Shown here: positions 57,098-64,000 of the stretch, piece after piece | Layout of the letters: every line of letters begins with the position of its first letter | Numbering within the stretch: position 1 is the stretch's first letter | Source of the DNA: Streptomyces sp. NBC_01689 | Lineage (GTDB): Bacteria; Actinomycetota; Actinomycetes; Streptomycetales; Streptomycetaceae | DNA: 64,000 bases | Assembly: GCF_036250675.1 (NCBI RefSeq) | Contig: NZ_CP109592.1 | Coordinates: 2,294,001 to 2,358,000, forward strand | Direction of reading: 5' to 3' | Notes under the pieces: model-generated | Told to the model about the DNA's origin: nothing | What the model saw: the letters and a program-made list of their open reading frames with translations, nothing else | Databases searched by the model: none | Position numbers and translations under genes: made by a program

Positions 57098-57697
57098 TCA
57101 CCTGTGGGCACCGTGGGAGGGGGCGTGCGCGGGTGCGTGGGCGAGGAGGTGGCGCACCAGGGTGAGCAGCGTCTGCACGCCCGAGCTGGAGATCCGGGCG
57201 TCGCACCGCACGATGGGGATGGCGGGGTCGAGGTCGATGGCCGTGCGCACCTCGGCGGGGTCGTAGCGGAAGGCGCCGTCGAACTCGTTGACGGCGACGA
57301 TGAAGCCGAGACCGCGCTGCTCGAAGAAGTCGACCGCGGCGAAGCAGTCCTCCAGACGACGGGTGTCGGCGAGGATCACCGCGCCGAGCGCCCCCTCGGA
57401 CAGTTCGTCCCACATGAACCAGAACCGCTCCTGGCCGGGTGTGCCGAAGAGGTACAGCACGTGTTCCGGATCCAGGGTGATGCGGCCGAAGTCCATCGCC
57501 ACCGTGGTCTCGACCTTGTTCTCGACGCCGTCGAGACTGTCGGTCGCGGCACTGACCGTGGTGAGCAGCTCCTCCGTGCTGAGCGGCGCGATCTCGCTCA
57601 CCGCGCCCACGAAGGTCGTCTTGCCGACCCCGAATCCCCCCGCCACCAGGATCTTCAGCGCGGTGGGGAAAGGGTCAGAGCTGTCGTCGTAGTCCAT
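57098..57697 (-). CDS. Conservon small GTPase (CvnD-like), second conservon
   Basis: A 199-residue Ras-like GTPase: P-loop VAGGFGVGKTTFVG (14-27), G3 LFGTPGQERF, G4 NEFD. Compared with the first conservon's GTPase the P-loop and switch regions are conserved but the C-terminus (LLAHAPAHAPSHGAHR) is His/Ala-rich. It overlaps the DUF742 gene by 23 bases. Confidence 0.95.
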   Translation of the reverse strand: MDYDDSSDPFPTALKILVAGGFGVGKTTFVGAVSEIAPLSTEELLTTVSAATDSLDGVENKVETTVAMDFGRITLDPEHVLYLFGTPGQERFWFMWDELSEGALGAVILADTRRLEDCFAAVDFFEQRGLGFIVAVNEFDGAFRYDPAEVRTAIDLDPAIPIVRCDARISSSGVQTLLTLVRHLLAHAPAHAPSHGAHR

Positions 57698-58052
57698 CGA
57701 GCACTGCCTCCAGAAGAGACCGGTCAGTGGGGTTGTGGTGGAACTCGGGTGGTTTGGTGGTCAGTGCTCCGCAGTCGACGAGGTCGGACAGCAGTACCTT
57801 GGTGACCGCCGCCGGCAGCGTGAGCTGGGCGGCGATCTCCGCGACCGAGACGGGCGCCCGGCAGAGTTCGAGCGCCTGGGTGTGCTCGGGGCCGAGGTAG
57901 CCGAGGGGCGTGGCTCCGGTGACCATGACCTGCGACAACAGGTCGAGCGCGGTGGTCGGACGGGTCCGGCCGTTGCTGACCGTGTAGGGACGCACCAGCC
58001 GCCCGGCCGCGTCGTCGAGCCAGGGCCCGTCGCCGGCCGCGGCCACCCTCAA
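57675..58052 (-). CDS. DUF742 protein (CvnC-like), second conservon
   Basis: A 125-residue DUF742 protein with LVRPYTVSNGRTRP (19-32), SVAEIAAQLTLPAAVTKVLLSDLVDCGALT and C-terminal LEAVLDGLRRQL. The frame begins at TTG 58052, overlapping the roadblock stop (TTGA); GTG 58046 is an alternative start. Role as for the first conservon: partner of the GTPase. Confidence 0.92.
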   Translation of the reverse strand: MRVAAAGDGPWLDDAAGRLVRPYTVSNGRTRPTTALDLLSQVMVTGATPLGYLGPEHTQALELCRAPVSVAEIAAQLTLPAAVTKVLLSDLVDCGALTTKPPEFHHNPTDRSLLEAVLDGLRRQL

Positions 58053-58483
58053 GGCCTCATCGCCGAGGGGCCGACGGTGGTCTGCCTGGGCGCGGTCATC
58101 AGATACGGGCGGACGCTCTTGACGAGCATCGCCATCTCGTAGCCGAGCACCGCGGCGTCCGCCTCGCGCCCGGCGAGCACCGCGAGACAGGTGCCGGAGC
58201 CCGCGGTGGACACGAACAGCAGGGTCGAGTCGAGTTCGACGACGACCTGGCGCACGTCGCCGCCGTCGCCGAAGCGGACGCCCGCGCTGCGGCCGAGCGA
58301 GTACAGCCCGGAGGCCAGCGCCGCCATGTGGTCGGCGCTGTCCGGGTCGAGGCCGTGGACGGACTTCACCAGCCCGTCGCAGGACAGGAGTACCGCGCTG
58401 GTGGTGTGCGGCACACGCTGCACGAGGCCGCTCATCAGCCAGTCGAGATCGGATGCATGGCCGGTCGGCACGTCGCTCGCCAT
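58049..58483 (-). CDS. Roadblock/LC7-domain protein (CvnB-like), second conservon
   Basis: A 144-residue roadblock/LC7 protein (DLDWLMSGLVQRVPHTTSAVLLSCDGLVKSVHGL). ATG 58483 follows AAGGAGTC with good spacing and is preferred over 58555. It lies 68 bases after the sensor ATPase stop and its own stop overlaps the DUF742 start. Confidence 0.94.
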   Translation of the reverse strand: MASDVPTGHASDLDWLMSGLVQRVPHTTSAVLLSCDGLVKSVHGLDPDSADHMAALASGLYSLGRSAGVRFGDGGDVRQVVVELDSTLLFVSTAGSGTCLAVLAGREADAAVLGYEMAMLVKSVRPYLMTAPRQTTVGPSAMRP

Positions 58484-58551
58484 GGTGGATCGACTCCTTG
58501 GGGTACGAAGGTCTGCGGGAGCGCAGGTGGGGGTGGTCGTGCTGGGGAGGG

Positions 58552-60672
58552 TCATCCGGCCGGTGCGCTCCCGTCGTGCCGGGCCGTGCGGTCGGGTCCG
58601 GGCCGGGGTCCGGTGTCCCGGGTCGGCTGTGCGTCGGGCGGAGCGGACGCGTGCGCCGTGTGCGGGGCGGGTGCCTGTCCGGTGTCCGGGCCGGGTGCCC
58701 GCTCGGTGTGCGGGGCGGGGTCCTGCCCGGGGTCCGGGGCGGTCGGACGTGCCGTGCCCCTGGGGTCGCCGCTCGTCCGGACGGCCCCCAGCGGCGGTAC
58801 GTCCAGGTGGCCTTCCAGGTGGGGCGAGCGCGGGGACGGCCGGTCGACCCGGACCACCCGCAGGGGCGGCAGCGCGTCCGGGCTTTCGGGGGCCGGGCGT
58901 CCGGGGTCCGGGCGCCCGGAATCCGGGTGCACGGGGTGCGGCCGGTCGGCCGGGGCCTCCGTCCGCTGGGACTCCGCCATACCGATTCCGCGCTGGAACG
59001 CCGCCATCAGCCCGGGGTCGTGGCCGGCGACGTGCTCCGTGTCCTGGCGGGGCAGGGGCCCGTCGCGCAGTTGGGGGGCGATGTGCTCCTGGGCGCGCCG
59101 GCGCGGCAGTTGGGGCCTCGTCATGGTGCCCCGGACCACGCTGTTGCGCGGGGTGGGAGGCATCTCCGCGTTCTCGGCCACGATGTGCCGGTCGTCGGGG
59201 CGGATGCCGGGCACGGCCTCCGCCGGGTTGGGGCGTCCGGCGCGGGCGCCGCGCACCGGGAGCGGCAACGGCCCGCCGCCGCCCGCGTCGTCACGTCGTG
59301 ACGGCGCGGGCGCTCCCTGGTCCCGGCGCGACTGGCGCGGTACGGGTGCCGCCGGCCCGCCCGCGGGCGGCGGAGGGGCCGCCGGTACGGGCGGCGCCCC
59401 GGGAGGGAGCGCCCCGCCCGCCGTCGAGTGGGGCTGTCCCTGCGCGCGTTGTCCCGGTGCGCCCGGCCCGGTGCCCAACAGCTCCTGGGGCATGACCAGT
59501 ACGGCCTGGACACCGCCGTAGATGTTGCCCTGGAGCCGGACGTGGATGCCGTGTCGCCGGGCGAGCTGCGACACCACGAAGAGGCCGATCCGGCCGTCCT
59601 GGAGAAGGCTCGCGACGTTGACCTGATCGGGGTCGGTGAGCAGCGCGTTCATCTTGTCCTGCTCGCCCGGCGGCATGCCGAGGCCACGGTCCTCGACCTC
59701 GACCGCGAGCCCGGAGGTGACGAGGTTGACGCGCAGCAGGACCTGGGTGTGCGGGGCGGAGAACACCGTGGCGTTCTCGACCAGTTCGGCCAGCAGATGG
59801 ATGACGTCGGCGACCGCGTGCCCGCGCAGGGTGCCGTCGATCGGAGGTACCAGCTTGACCCGCGAGTACTGCTCGACCTCGGCGATCGCCGACCGCAGCA
59901 CCTCGGTCATGGAGACCGGGTTGCTCCACTGCCGCCGGGAGACGGCGCCGCCGAGGACGGCGAGGTTCTCGGCGTGCCGGCGGATGCGGGTGGCGAGGTG
60001 GTCGACGTGGAAGAGGCCCTTGAGCAGGTCCGGGTCCTCGATCTCGTTCTCCAGCTCGTCGAGGATCGAGATCTCCCGGTGCACGAGGGACTGAAGCCGC
60101 CGTGCCAGGTTGACGAAGACCTCGACCTTCTGTTCGCTGCCGGCCCGGCTGGAGAGCTGCGCGGCCTGGACGACGGCGGTGACGGCGCCGTCGTGCGCCC
60201 GGGAGAGGTCGGCGGCGAGCAGCTCGAAGTCGTCGGCGTCCGGGACGGGCCGGCGGCTCGGCGCACGCGGGGTCGGCGTCTCGCCGCGGCGCAGGCCTTC
60301 GACGACGGCGCGCAGGTCCGCTTCCGTACGGGCGCTGGTGCGGCGTAACGCGCCGAGGCGGTCGCGGACGGACCGTGCGGCCCGGTCGGCGGCCACGGCG
60401 GCGATGAGGATGCCGGCGAGGGCCACCCCGAAGGCGCCCGCGAGGACCGCCCAGAGGGACGCGCCCGGGCGTGCGCCGGTGGAGCGCACGGTGAACAGGA
60501 CGGCCGCGCACGCGCTGAGCGCCACCGCGGTGGGCGGCAGGACCGCCATCCGCAGCAGCTGGGGCCGGAGGTGGGTCTCGGGCTGCGAGGGGACGACACG
60601 GGCGACCGGCCGTCCGTGCCGCCCGCCCTCACGGCGGTCTGCGCGGGCGGCCGGTGCGCGAAGGTGAGACAT
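58552..60672 (-). CDS. Sensor-kinase-like ATPase (CvnA-like), second conservon
   Basis: A 706-residue protein, much longer than the first conservon's 389. Two hydrophobic helices near residues 40-90 anchor it, with only a few residues outside. A helical linker (about 95-250) and histidine-kinase ATPase domain (about 300-430) follow, with N box LLAELVENATVFS, G1 VEDRGLGM and G2 DGRIGLFVVSQLARRHG. The C-terminal 260 residues are Pro/Gly/Ala-rich and disordered. ATG 60672 has GAGGACG upstream; the frame extends to 60909. It should perceive a signal at the membrane and act through the roadblock/GTPase partners. Confidence 0.93.
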   Translation of the reverse strand: MSHLRAPAARADRREGGRHGRPVARVVPSQPETHLRPQLLRMAVLPPTAVALSACAAVLFTVRSTGARPGASLWAVLAGAFGVALAGILIAAVAADRAARSVRDRLGALRRTSARTEADLRAVVEGLRRGETPTPRAPSRRPVPDADDFELLAADLSRAHDGAVTAVVQAAQLSSRAGSEQKVEVFVNLARRLQSLVHREISILDELENEIEDPDLLKGLFHVDHLATRIRRHAENLAVLGGAVSRRQWSNPVSMTEVLRSAIAEVEQYSRVKLVPPIDGTLRGHAVADVIHLLAELVENATVFSAPHTQVLLRVNLVTSGLAVEVEDRGLGMPPGEQDKMNALLTDPDQVNVASLLQDGRIGLFVVSQLARRHGIHVRLQGNIYGGVQAVLVMPQELLGTGPGAPGQRAQGQPHSTAGGALPPGAPPVPAAPPPPAGGPAAPVPRQSRRDQGAPAPSRRDDAGGGGPLPLPVRGARAGRPNPAEAVPGIRPDDRHIVAENAEMPPTPRNSVVRGTMTRPQLPRRRAQEHIAPQLRDGPLPRQDTEHVAGHDPGLMAAFQRGIGMAESQRTEAPADRPHPVHPDSGRPDPGRPAPESPDALPPLRVVRVDRPSPRSPHLEGHLDVPPLGAVRTSGDPRGTARPTAPDPGQDPAPHTERAPGPDTGQAPAPHTAHASAPPDAQPTRDTGPRPGPDRTARHDGSAPAG

Positions 60673-61027
60673 CTGCGTCCTCGTACTCGGCGTCGGGGGC
60701 ACTCGGGCTCCCGCGGGTCTGCGTGACTCGGGCGTGCGCCATCGCGGTGCCGGTCGAGAGAGCCGAAAAAATCGGCCCCGCGTCGCCCGACGGCAACTGA
60801 CAGTAGTCGGCAACGGGACAGGTGCGATGGGCAGTTGACAAAGTCCCCCGGTCGGCGTCCCGCTCTGGTATGAGGCCTCGTACGGCAGACCGATATCACC
60901 GTCGGACACACGTTCCCCGGAGGGCGGGGTCCGATCAGGGCTGGTCAGAAGCGGTCAAGAACAGACGGCGAGGGCCGGGGAGCGCGCAGCTCCCCGGCCC
61001 TCGCCGCAGGTCGTGGTGTCCGGGTTC
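60673..61027. other. Intergenic region upstream of the second conservon
   Basis: About 355 bases between the sensor gene start and the stop of the metallo-hydrolase gene. It should hold the conservon promoter (around 60750-60900, with a repeated TGTCARYTGCC word on the minus strand at about 60831 and 60797) and ends with the metallo-hydrolase terminator. Confidence 0.45.
60968..61004 (-). terminator. Terminator hairpin after the metallo-hydrolase gene
   Basis: A perfect 16-bp stem (60968-60983 with 60989-61004) with a five-base loop lies 24 bases downstream of the stop at 61028. Confidence 0.8.
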
Positions 61028-62317
61028 TCAGCCGGCGGGCACCGTCTCCGGCTCGCCGGTGTCCTCGGCGGCTCCGCCCCCGGCGTCACCCGGCGTGTCG
61101 GAGTCCGCGCCGGAGCCGGCCCGGCCGGCGGCCGGAGCGGCGGTACCGCTCGCCTCCGCCACGGGCCAGCCGCCCTCGGGCGGCAGCGCCACACCGCGCC
61201 ACCAGGGCTCGGACGGAACGGTCTCGGAGGTGGGCTCGAAAGGCTCGCCGGGGTGGGGCAGCGCGATGCGCGCGCCGACCGCGTGCGCCGCCGTTATGGT
61301 CCCCTCGCCGGGCTCCACCCACGGGTGCGTCGCCAGGTTGAACGTGGCCCAGTGGATCGGCATCATCACGCCACCGGGGCCGCCCTGGAGGTCCAGGTGG
61401 GCGCGCATGCCCTCCTCGGGCGTCATGTGGATCTCGGGCCAGAACTCGCTGTACGCGCCGATCTGGATCATCGTGGCGTCGAACGGACCGTGCTCGGCGC
61501 CGATGTCCTTGAAGCCCTCGAAATAGCCGGTGTCGCCGCTGTGGTAGATCCGGTGCTCGTCGCCCGCCACCGCCCAGGAGGCCCACAGGGTGTGCTGGGT
61601 GTTGCGCAGGCCCCGGCCGCAGAAGTGCCGGGCGGGCGTCGCCGTGAGGGAGATGCCGCCGACCTTCGTGGACTCGTTCCAGTCCAGCTCGCGCAGACGG
61701 TCCGGGGAGACGCCCCAGTGCTCCAGATGGGCGCCGACGCCGAGCGGCACCGCGAACACGGTGTCCGTGCCGGCGAGGGCCTTGATGGTCGGCAGGTCCA
61801 GGTGGTCGTAGTGGTCGTGCGAGATCACGACGACGTCCACCGGACCCAGCGCGGCCAGCGGCAGCGGTACCGGGTGCAGCCGCTTGGGACCGGCGAAGGC
61901 GAAGGGGGAACAGCGCTCGCCCCAGACCGGGTCGAACAGCACCCGGTGTCCGTCGATCTCCGCCAGCACACTGGAATGTCCCATCCAGGTGAGCCGCAGC
62001 CCGCTCGCCGCGGGCCTGGCGAGGTCGGCGAGCGTCGTGGGGTGCACCGGCACCGCGCCCGCGGGGGCGCGGCGGACACGCTCCTCCCTGCGGAAGAAGA
62101 CCTTCGCGAACTCGATCATGGAGCCGTCGGGGCGGGTCCGGGCGCTCACCGGGTTCTGGAAGACCCCGTCCGCGAAATTCGGGGATCTGCGGATGCGCTC
62201 CATGCGCTCACCGCCCGGCTCCGCGCCGAAGGCGGCGGGCTGCAGCGCGCGGAGCCCGGAGCTCAACGTACGGAAACCGGTCACGGTACCTCCAATGGAG
62301 TCGGTCAGGCCTCCCAT
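61028..62317 (-). CDS. Metallo-beta-lactamase-fold hydrolase, UlaG/NAPE-PLD-like
   Basis: A 429-residue hydrolase of the UlaG/N-acylphosphatidylethanolamine phospholipase D-like branch. The zinc motif is SHDHYDHLD (HxHxDH), preceded by TWMGHSSVLAEIDGHRVLFDPVWGERCSPF and followed by PARHFCGRG, YHSGDTGYFEGF and IHWATFNLA. The substrate is unknown; phosphoester or lactone bonds are typical. A C-terminal 50-residue Ala/Gly/Glu-rich tail is unusual. ATG 62317 is chosen at the N-terminus MGGLTDSIGG; the longer frame upstream is Arg/Pro-rich. Confidence 0.9.
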   Translation of the reverse strand: MGGLTDSIGGTVTGFRTLSSGLRALQPAAFGAEPGGERMERIRRSPNFADGVFQNPVSARTRPDGSMIEFAKVFFRREERVRRAPAGAVPVHPTTLADLARPAASGLRLTWMGHSSVLAEIDGHRVLFDPVWGERCSPFAFAGPKRLHPVPLPLAALGPVDVVVISHDHYDHLDLPTIKALAGTDTVFAVPLGVGAHLEHWGVSPDRLRELDWNESTKVGGISLTATPARHFCGRGLRNTQHTLWASWAVAGDEHRIYHSGDTGYFEGFKDIGAEHGPFDATMIQIGAYSEFWPEIHMTPEEGMRAHLDLQGGPGGVMMPIHWATFNLATHPWVEPGEGTITAAHAVGARIALPHPGEPFEPTSETVPSEPWWRGVALPPEGGWPVAEASGTAAPAAGRAGSGADSDTPGDAGGGAAEDTGEPETVPAG

Positions 62318-62979
62318 TATGGTCGGCCCCTCTGACAGCGCCGGGTCGACGGTGTCACGGCGCGGTGTCCCCCGGCACACACACCGCGAGCGCGGCCTCC
62401 CCGCGCCCGCGGTATCGGGCGGGCGCGCCGCGAAGGCCCGTCCACCCGTAACGCGCAACCCCGGGGCGTCCGCACTTCTTCCGCACCGGGCGACGGAATT
62501 CCGGGCGGCACTCCTCCCGCACCGGGCGCGGGGATTCAGGGCTCGCGGCTCCGCCCGGCGCGACACGGGGACGGACCGGACCCCGGCGCGTCCCGGACCG
62601 CCCGGACCGTCGCGTCATCACCGCGCGTCCGGCCGCTCGCGCACACCCCGACCGCCCCTCGACCTCCCGTCGGCCGTCCCCCGTACGGTCGTCCGTCCCG
62701 CGGACCGACGGCGGACGAACGGCGGATCGGCCGCGGATCGGCCGCGGGTCAACACGGTCGGCACGGTCGGCACGGTCGGCACGGCCCTACGATACTGACT
62801 CGCGATTCAGTAAAGGTTCCGGTCGGGGGCGTTCGCGCCGGACCGTCCGCGCCGGGAGGTACGAGAGGATGCCGACGCTCCCGCCGAGGACGGCCGCTTC
62901 CTGGAGGAGTGCCGTTCCCGAGCGGCACCCACGCACGCCCCTCCGCCCCACCCCGATCGCCGCCCCCCGAGGAGACCCC
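62318..62979. promoter_or_regulatory. Divergent intergenic region with short repeats and promoter elements
   Basis: The 660 bases between the metallo-hydrolase and the dehydrogenase contain no convincing gene. At 62720-62785 short words repeat (CGGATCGGCCG twice, CACGGTCGG three times). The dehydrogenase promoter with a 20-bp palindrome follows. The stretch 62340-62700 shows nothing identifiable. Confidence 0.5.
62793..62812. promoter_or_regulatory. 20-bp TetR-type palindrome upstream of the dehydrogenase gene
   Basis: TACTGACTCGCGATTCAGTA matches its reverse complement at 18 of 20 positions. The TGA-n-TCGCGA-n-TCA core is a common TetR-family operator shape. It lies 167 bases upstream of the start codon. 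No TetR gene is present in the window. Confidence 0.6.
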
Positions 62980-64000
62980 ATGACCGCGCCGTCGACCGTG
63001 CCCCCGGCCTCGCCACTGATCACCCTCACCTGGACCGACCACGTCACCGGCCGCCCGGGTTTCCTGGTGGTCGACCGTCTGGTCCGCGGTGTCTCCAGCG
63101 GCGGGCTGCGGATGCGTGAGGGCTGCACCCTGGACGAGGTCGCCGGACTGGCGCGGGGCATGACGATGAAGGAGGCCCTGCACTACAACCCCGAGGGCCG
63201 CTACATCCCGCTGGGCGGCGCGAAGGGCGGCATCGACTGCGACCCCCGGGACCCGGCGGCGTACGGCCTCCTGGTGCGCTACCTGCGGGCCATGCGCCCG
63301 TACATCGAGGCCTTCTGGACGACGGGCGAGGACCTCGGGCTCACCCAGGACCTCGTCGACCGGGCCGCCGCGGAAGCGGGACTCGTCTCGTCCATCCAGG
63401 CCGTGTACCCGCTGCTCGACGACGAGAAGAGCGCGCGGAGCCGTCTCGCCGACGCCTTCGCGGTCGAGGTGGACGGGATCGGGCTCGACGAACTGGTCGG
63501 CGGCTGCGGTGTCGCCGAGTCGGTGCTCGCGGCCCTCGACCGGGCCGGGACCGCGTACAGGGGAACGCGCGTCGCCGTGCAGGGCTTCGGCACCATGGGC
63601 GGTGCCACGGCGCGCTTCCTCGCGCGGGCCGGCCTCACCGTCGTGGCCGTCGCCGACGTCAGGGGCACGATCGGGAACCCCGGAGGGCTCGACGTCGACG
63701 CGCTGCTCGCGGCGCGGGACGCCTACGGGACGGTGGACCGCGCGGCGCTGCGCCCGGCCGACCGTGAACTCCCCGCCGACGCCTGGCTGTCGGCCGACGC
63801 GGACGTCCTGGTGCCCGCGGCGGTCTCGTACGCGATCGACACCACGAACCAGGGTCGCGTCACGGCCCGTTGGATCGTGGAGGCGGCCAACATGCCGGTC
63901 CTGCCCGAGGCGGAGGACCTGCTCGCCGCGCGCGGCGTCCTCGTGCTGCCGGACGTGGTCGTCAACTCCGGTACGAACGCCTGGTGGTGGTGGACCCTCT
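62980..64000 (+). CDS. Glu/Leu/Phe/Val dehydrogenase (3' end outside window)
   Basis: An open frame of 340 codons from ATG 62980 (GAGGAG upstream) reaches the window edge without a stop, so the C-terminus is missing. It shows the family's catalytic-lysine motif IPLGGAKGGID (about 86-96), the Rossmann motif VAVQGFGTMGG (about 203-213) and EAANMPV with PDVVVNSGT near the end. These enzymes oxidatively deaminate an amino acid to the 2-oxo acid with NAD(P); substrate choice between glutamate and branched-chain or aromatic amino acids cannot be read here. Expression is probably controlled at the upstream TetR-type palindrome. Confidence 0.92.
   Translation, partial: MTAPSTVPPASPLITLTWTDHVTGRPGFLVVDRLVRGVSSGGLRMREGCTLDEVAGLARGMTMKEALHYNPEGRYIPLGGAKGGIDCDPRDPAAYGLLVRYLRAMRPYIEAFWTTGEDLGLTQDLVDRAAAEAGLVSSIQAVYPLLDDEKSARSRLADAFAVEVDGIGLDELVGGCGVAESVLAALDRAGTAYRGTRVAVQGFGTMGGATARFLARAGLTVVAVADVRGTIGNPGGLDVDALLAARDAYGTVDRAALRPADRELPADAWLSADADVLVPAAVSYAIDTTNQGRVTARWIVEAANMPVLPEAEDLLAARGVLVLPDVVVNSGTNAWWWWTL

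Overview
The window is about 73% GC, with strong third-position G/C bias, GTG and TTG starts and GTGA/ATGA gene overlaps. It carries a whiE-type spore-pigment locus, two 'conservon' signalling operons and a monomeric isocitrate dehydrogenase. Together these point to a chromosomal segment of a Streptomyces species or close relative.

Layout. 0-5.5 kb: a crotonase-family enzyme, an MscS-type channel and the monomeric NADP isocitrate dehydrogenase. 5.7-15.2 kb: a secreted beta-helix protein, an O-methyltransferase, and a spore-pigment type II polyketide locus. The locus runs on the minus strand as SchA/CurD protein, cupin, KS-alpha, KS-beta, ACP, aromatase and cyclase, with a divergent FAD hydroxylase; gene order matches whiE of S. 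coelicolor. 15.3-26.8 kb: an RpiB-like isomerase, two of three identical tRNA-Pro(GGG) genes, an unknown lipoprotein, an Lrp regulator beside a frameshifted M20 peptidase, a TPP-riboswitch operon (permease plus ThiD), a maleylacetate-reductase-like dehydrogenase and a fold-III PLP protein lacking the usual lysine. 26.8-31.2 kb: DUF309 protein, CobF, CobK, a TauE/SafE exporter and a thiolase. 31.3-39.9 kb: a secreted M4 metalloprotease, a 17-bp minisatellite, a 35-residue peptide gene, an aminosugar-type group (SIS protein, RpiR regulator, BadF/BadG kinase), a NUDIX-like protein and a double glyoxalase-fold protein.

40-47 kb is the most unusual part. A single uninterrupted reading frame encodes a DMATS-type indole prenyltransferase joined to a tryptophanase. 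It is preceded by a long leader holding a terminator-like hairpin, and lies downstream of a complete conservon (kinase-like ATPase, roadblock, DUF742, GTPase) whose P450 lacks the ExxR motif. 47-56 kb: the third tRNA-Pro, a split transketolase behind a MerR-type promoter, a 32/33-bp minisatellite, an MFS transporter, a YjbR protein, a GNAT/XRE-cupin pair, a LysR regulator and the threonine catabolic pair kbl-tdh. 56-64 kb: a second conservon ending in a GAF protein, an UlaG-like metallo-hydrolase and a Glu/Leu/Phe/Val dehydrogenase that runs off the window behind a TetR-type palindrome.

How genes work together. The whiE-like set should build and modify the aromatic spore pigment. CytX and ThiD salvage thiamine pyrimidine under TPP control. 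CobF and CobK act consecutively on precorrin-6A. Tdh and Kbl turn threonine into glycine and acetyl-CoA. The prenyltransferase-tryptophanase protein would be expected to give a prenylated indole. Functions rest on recognised motifs and gene order; no database search was run.
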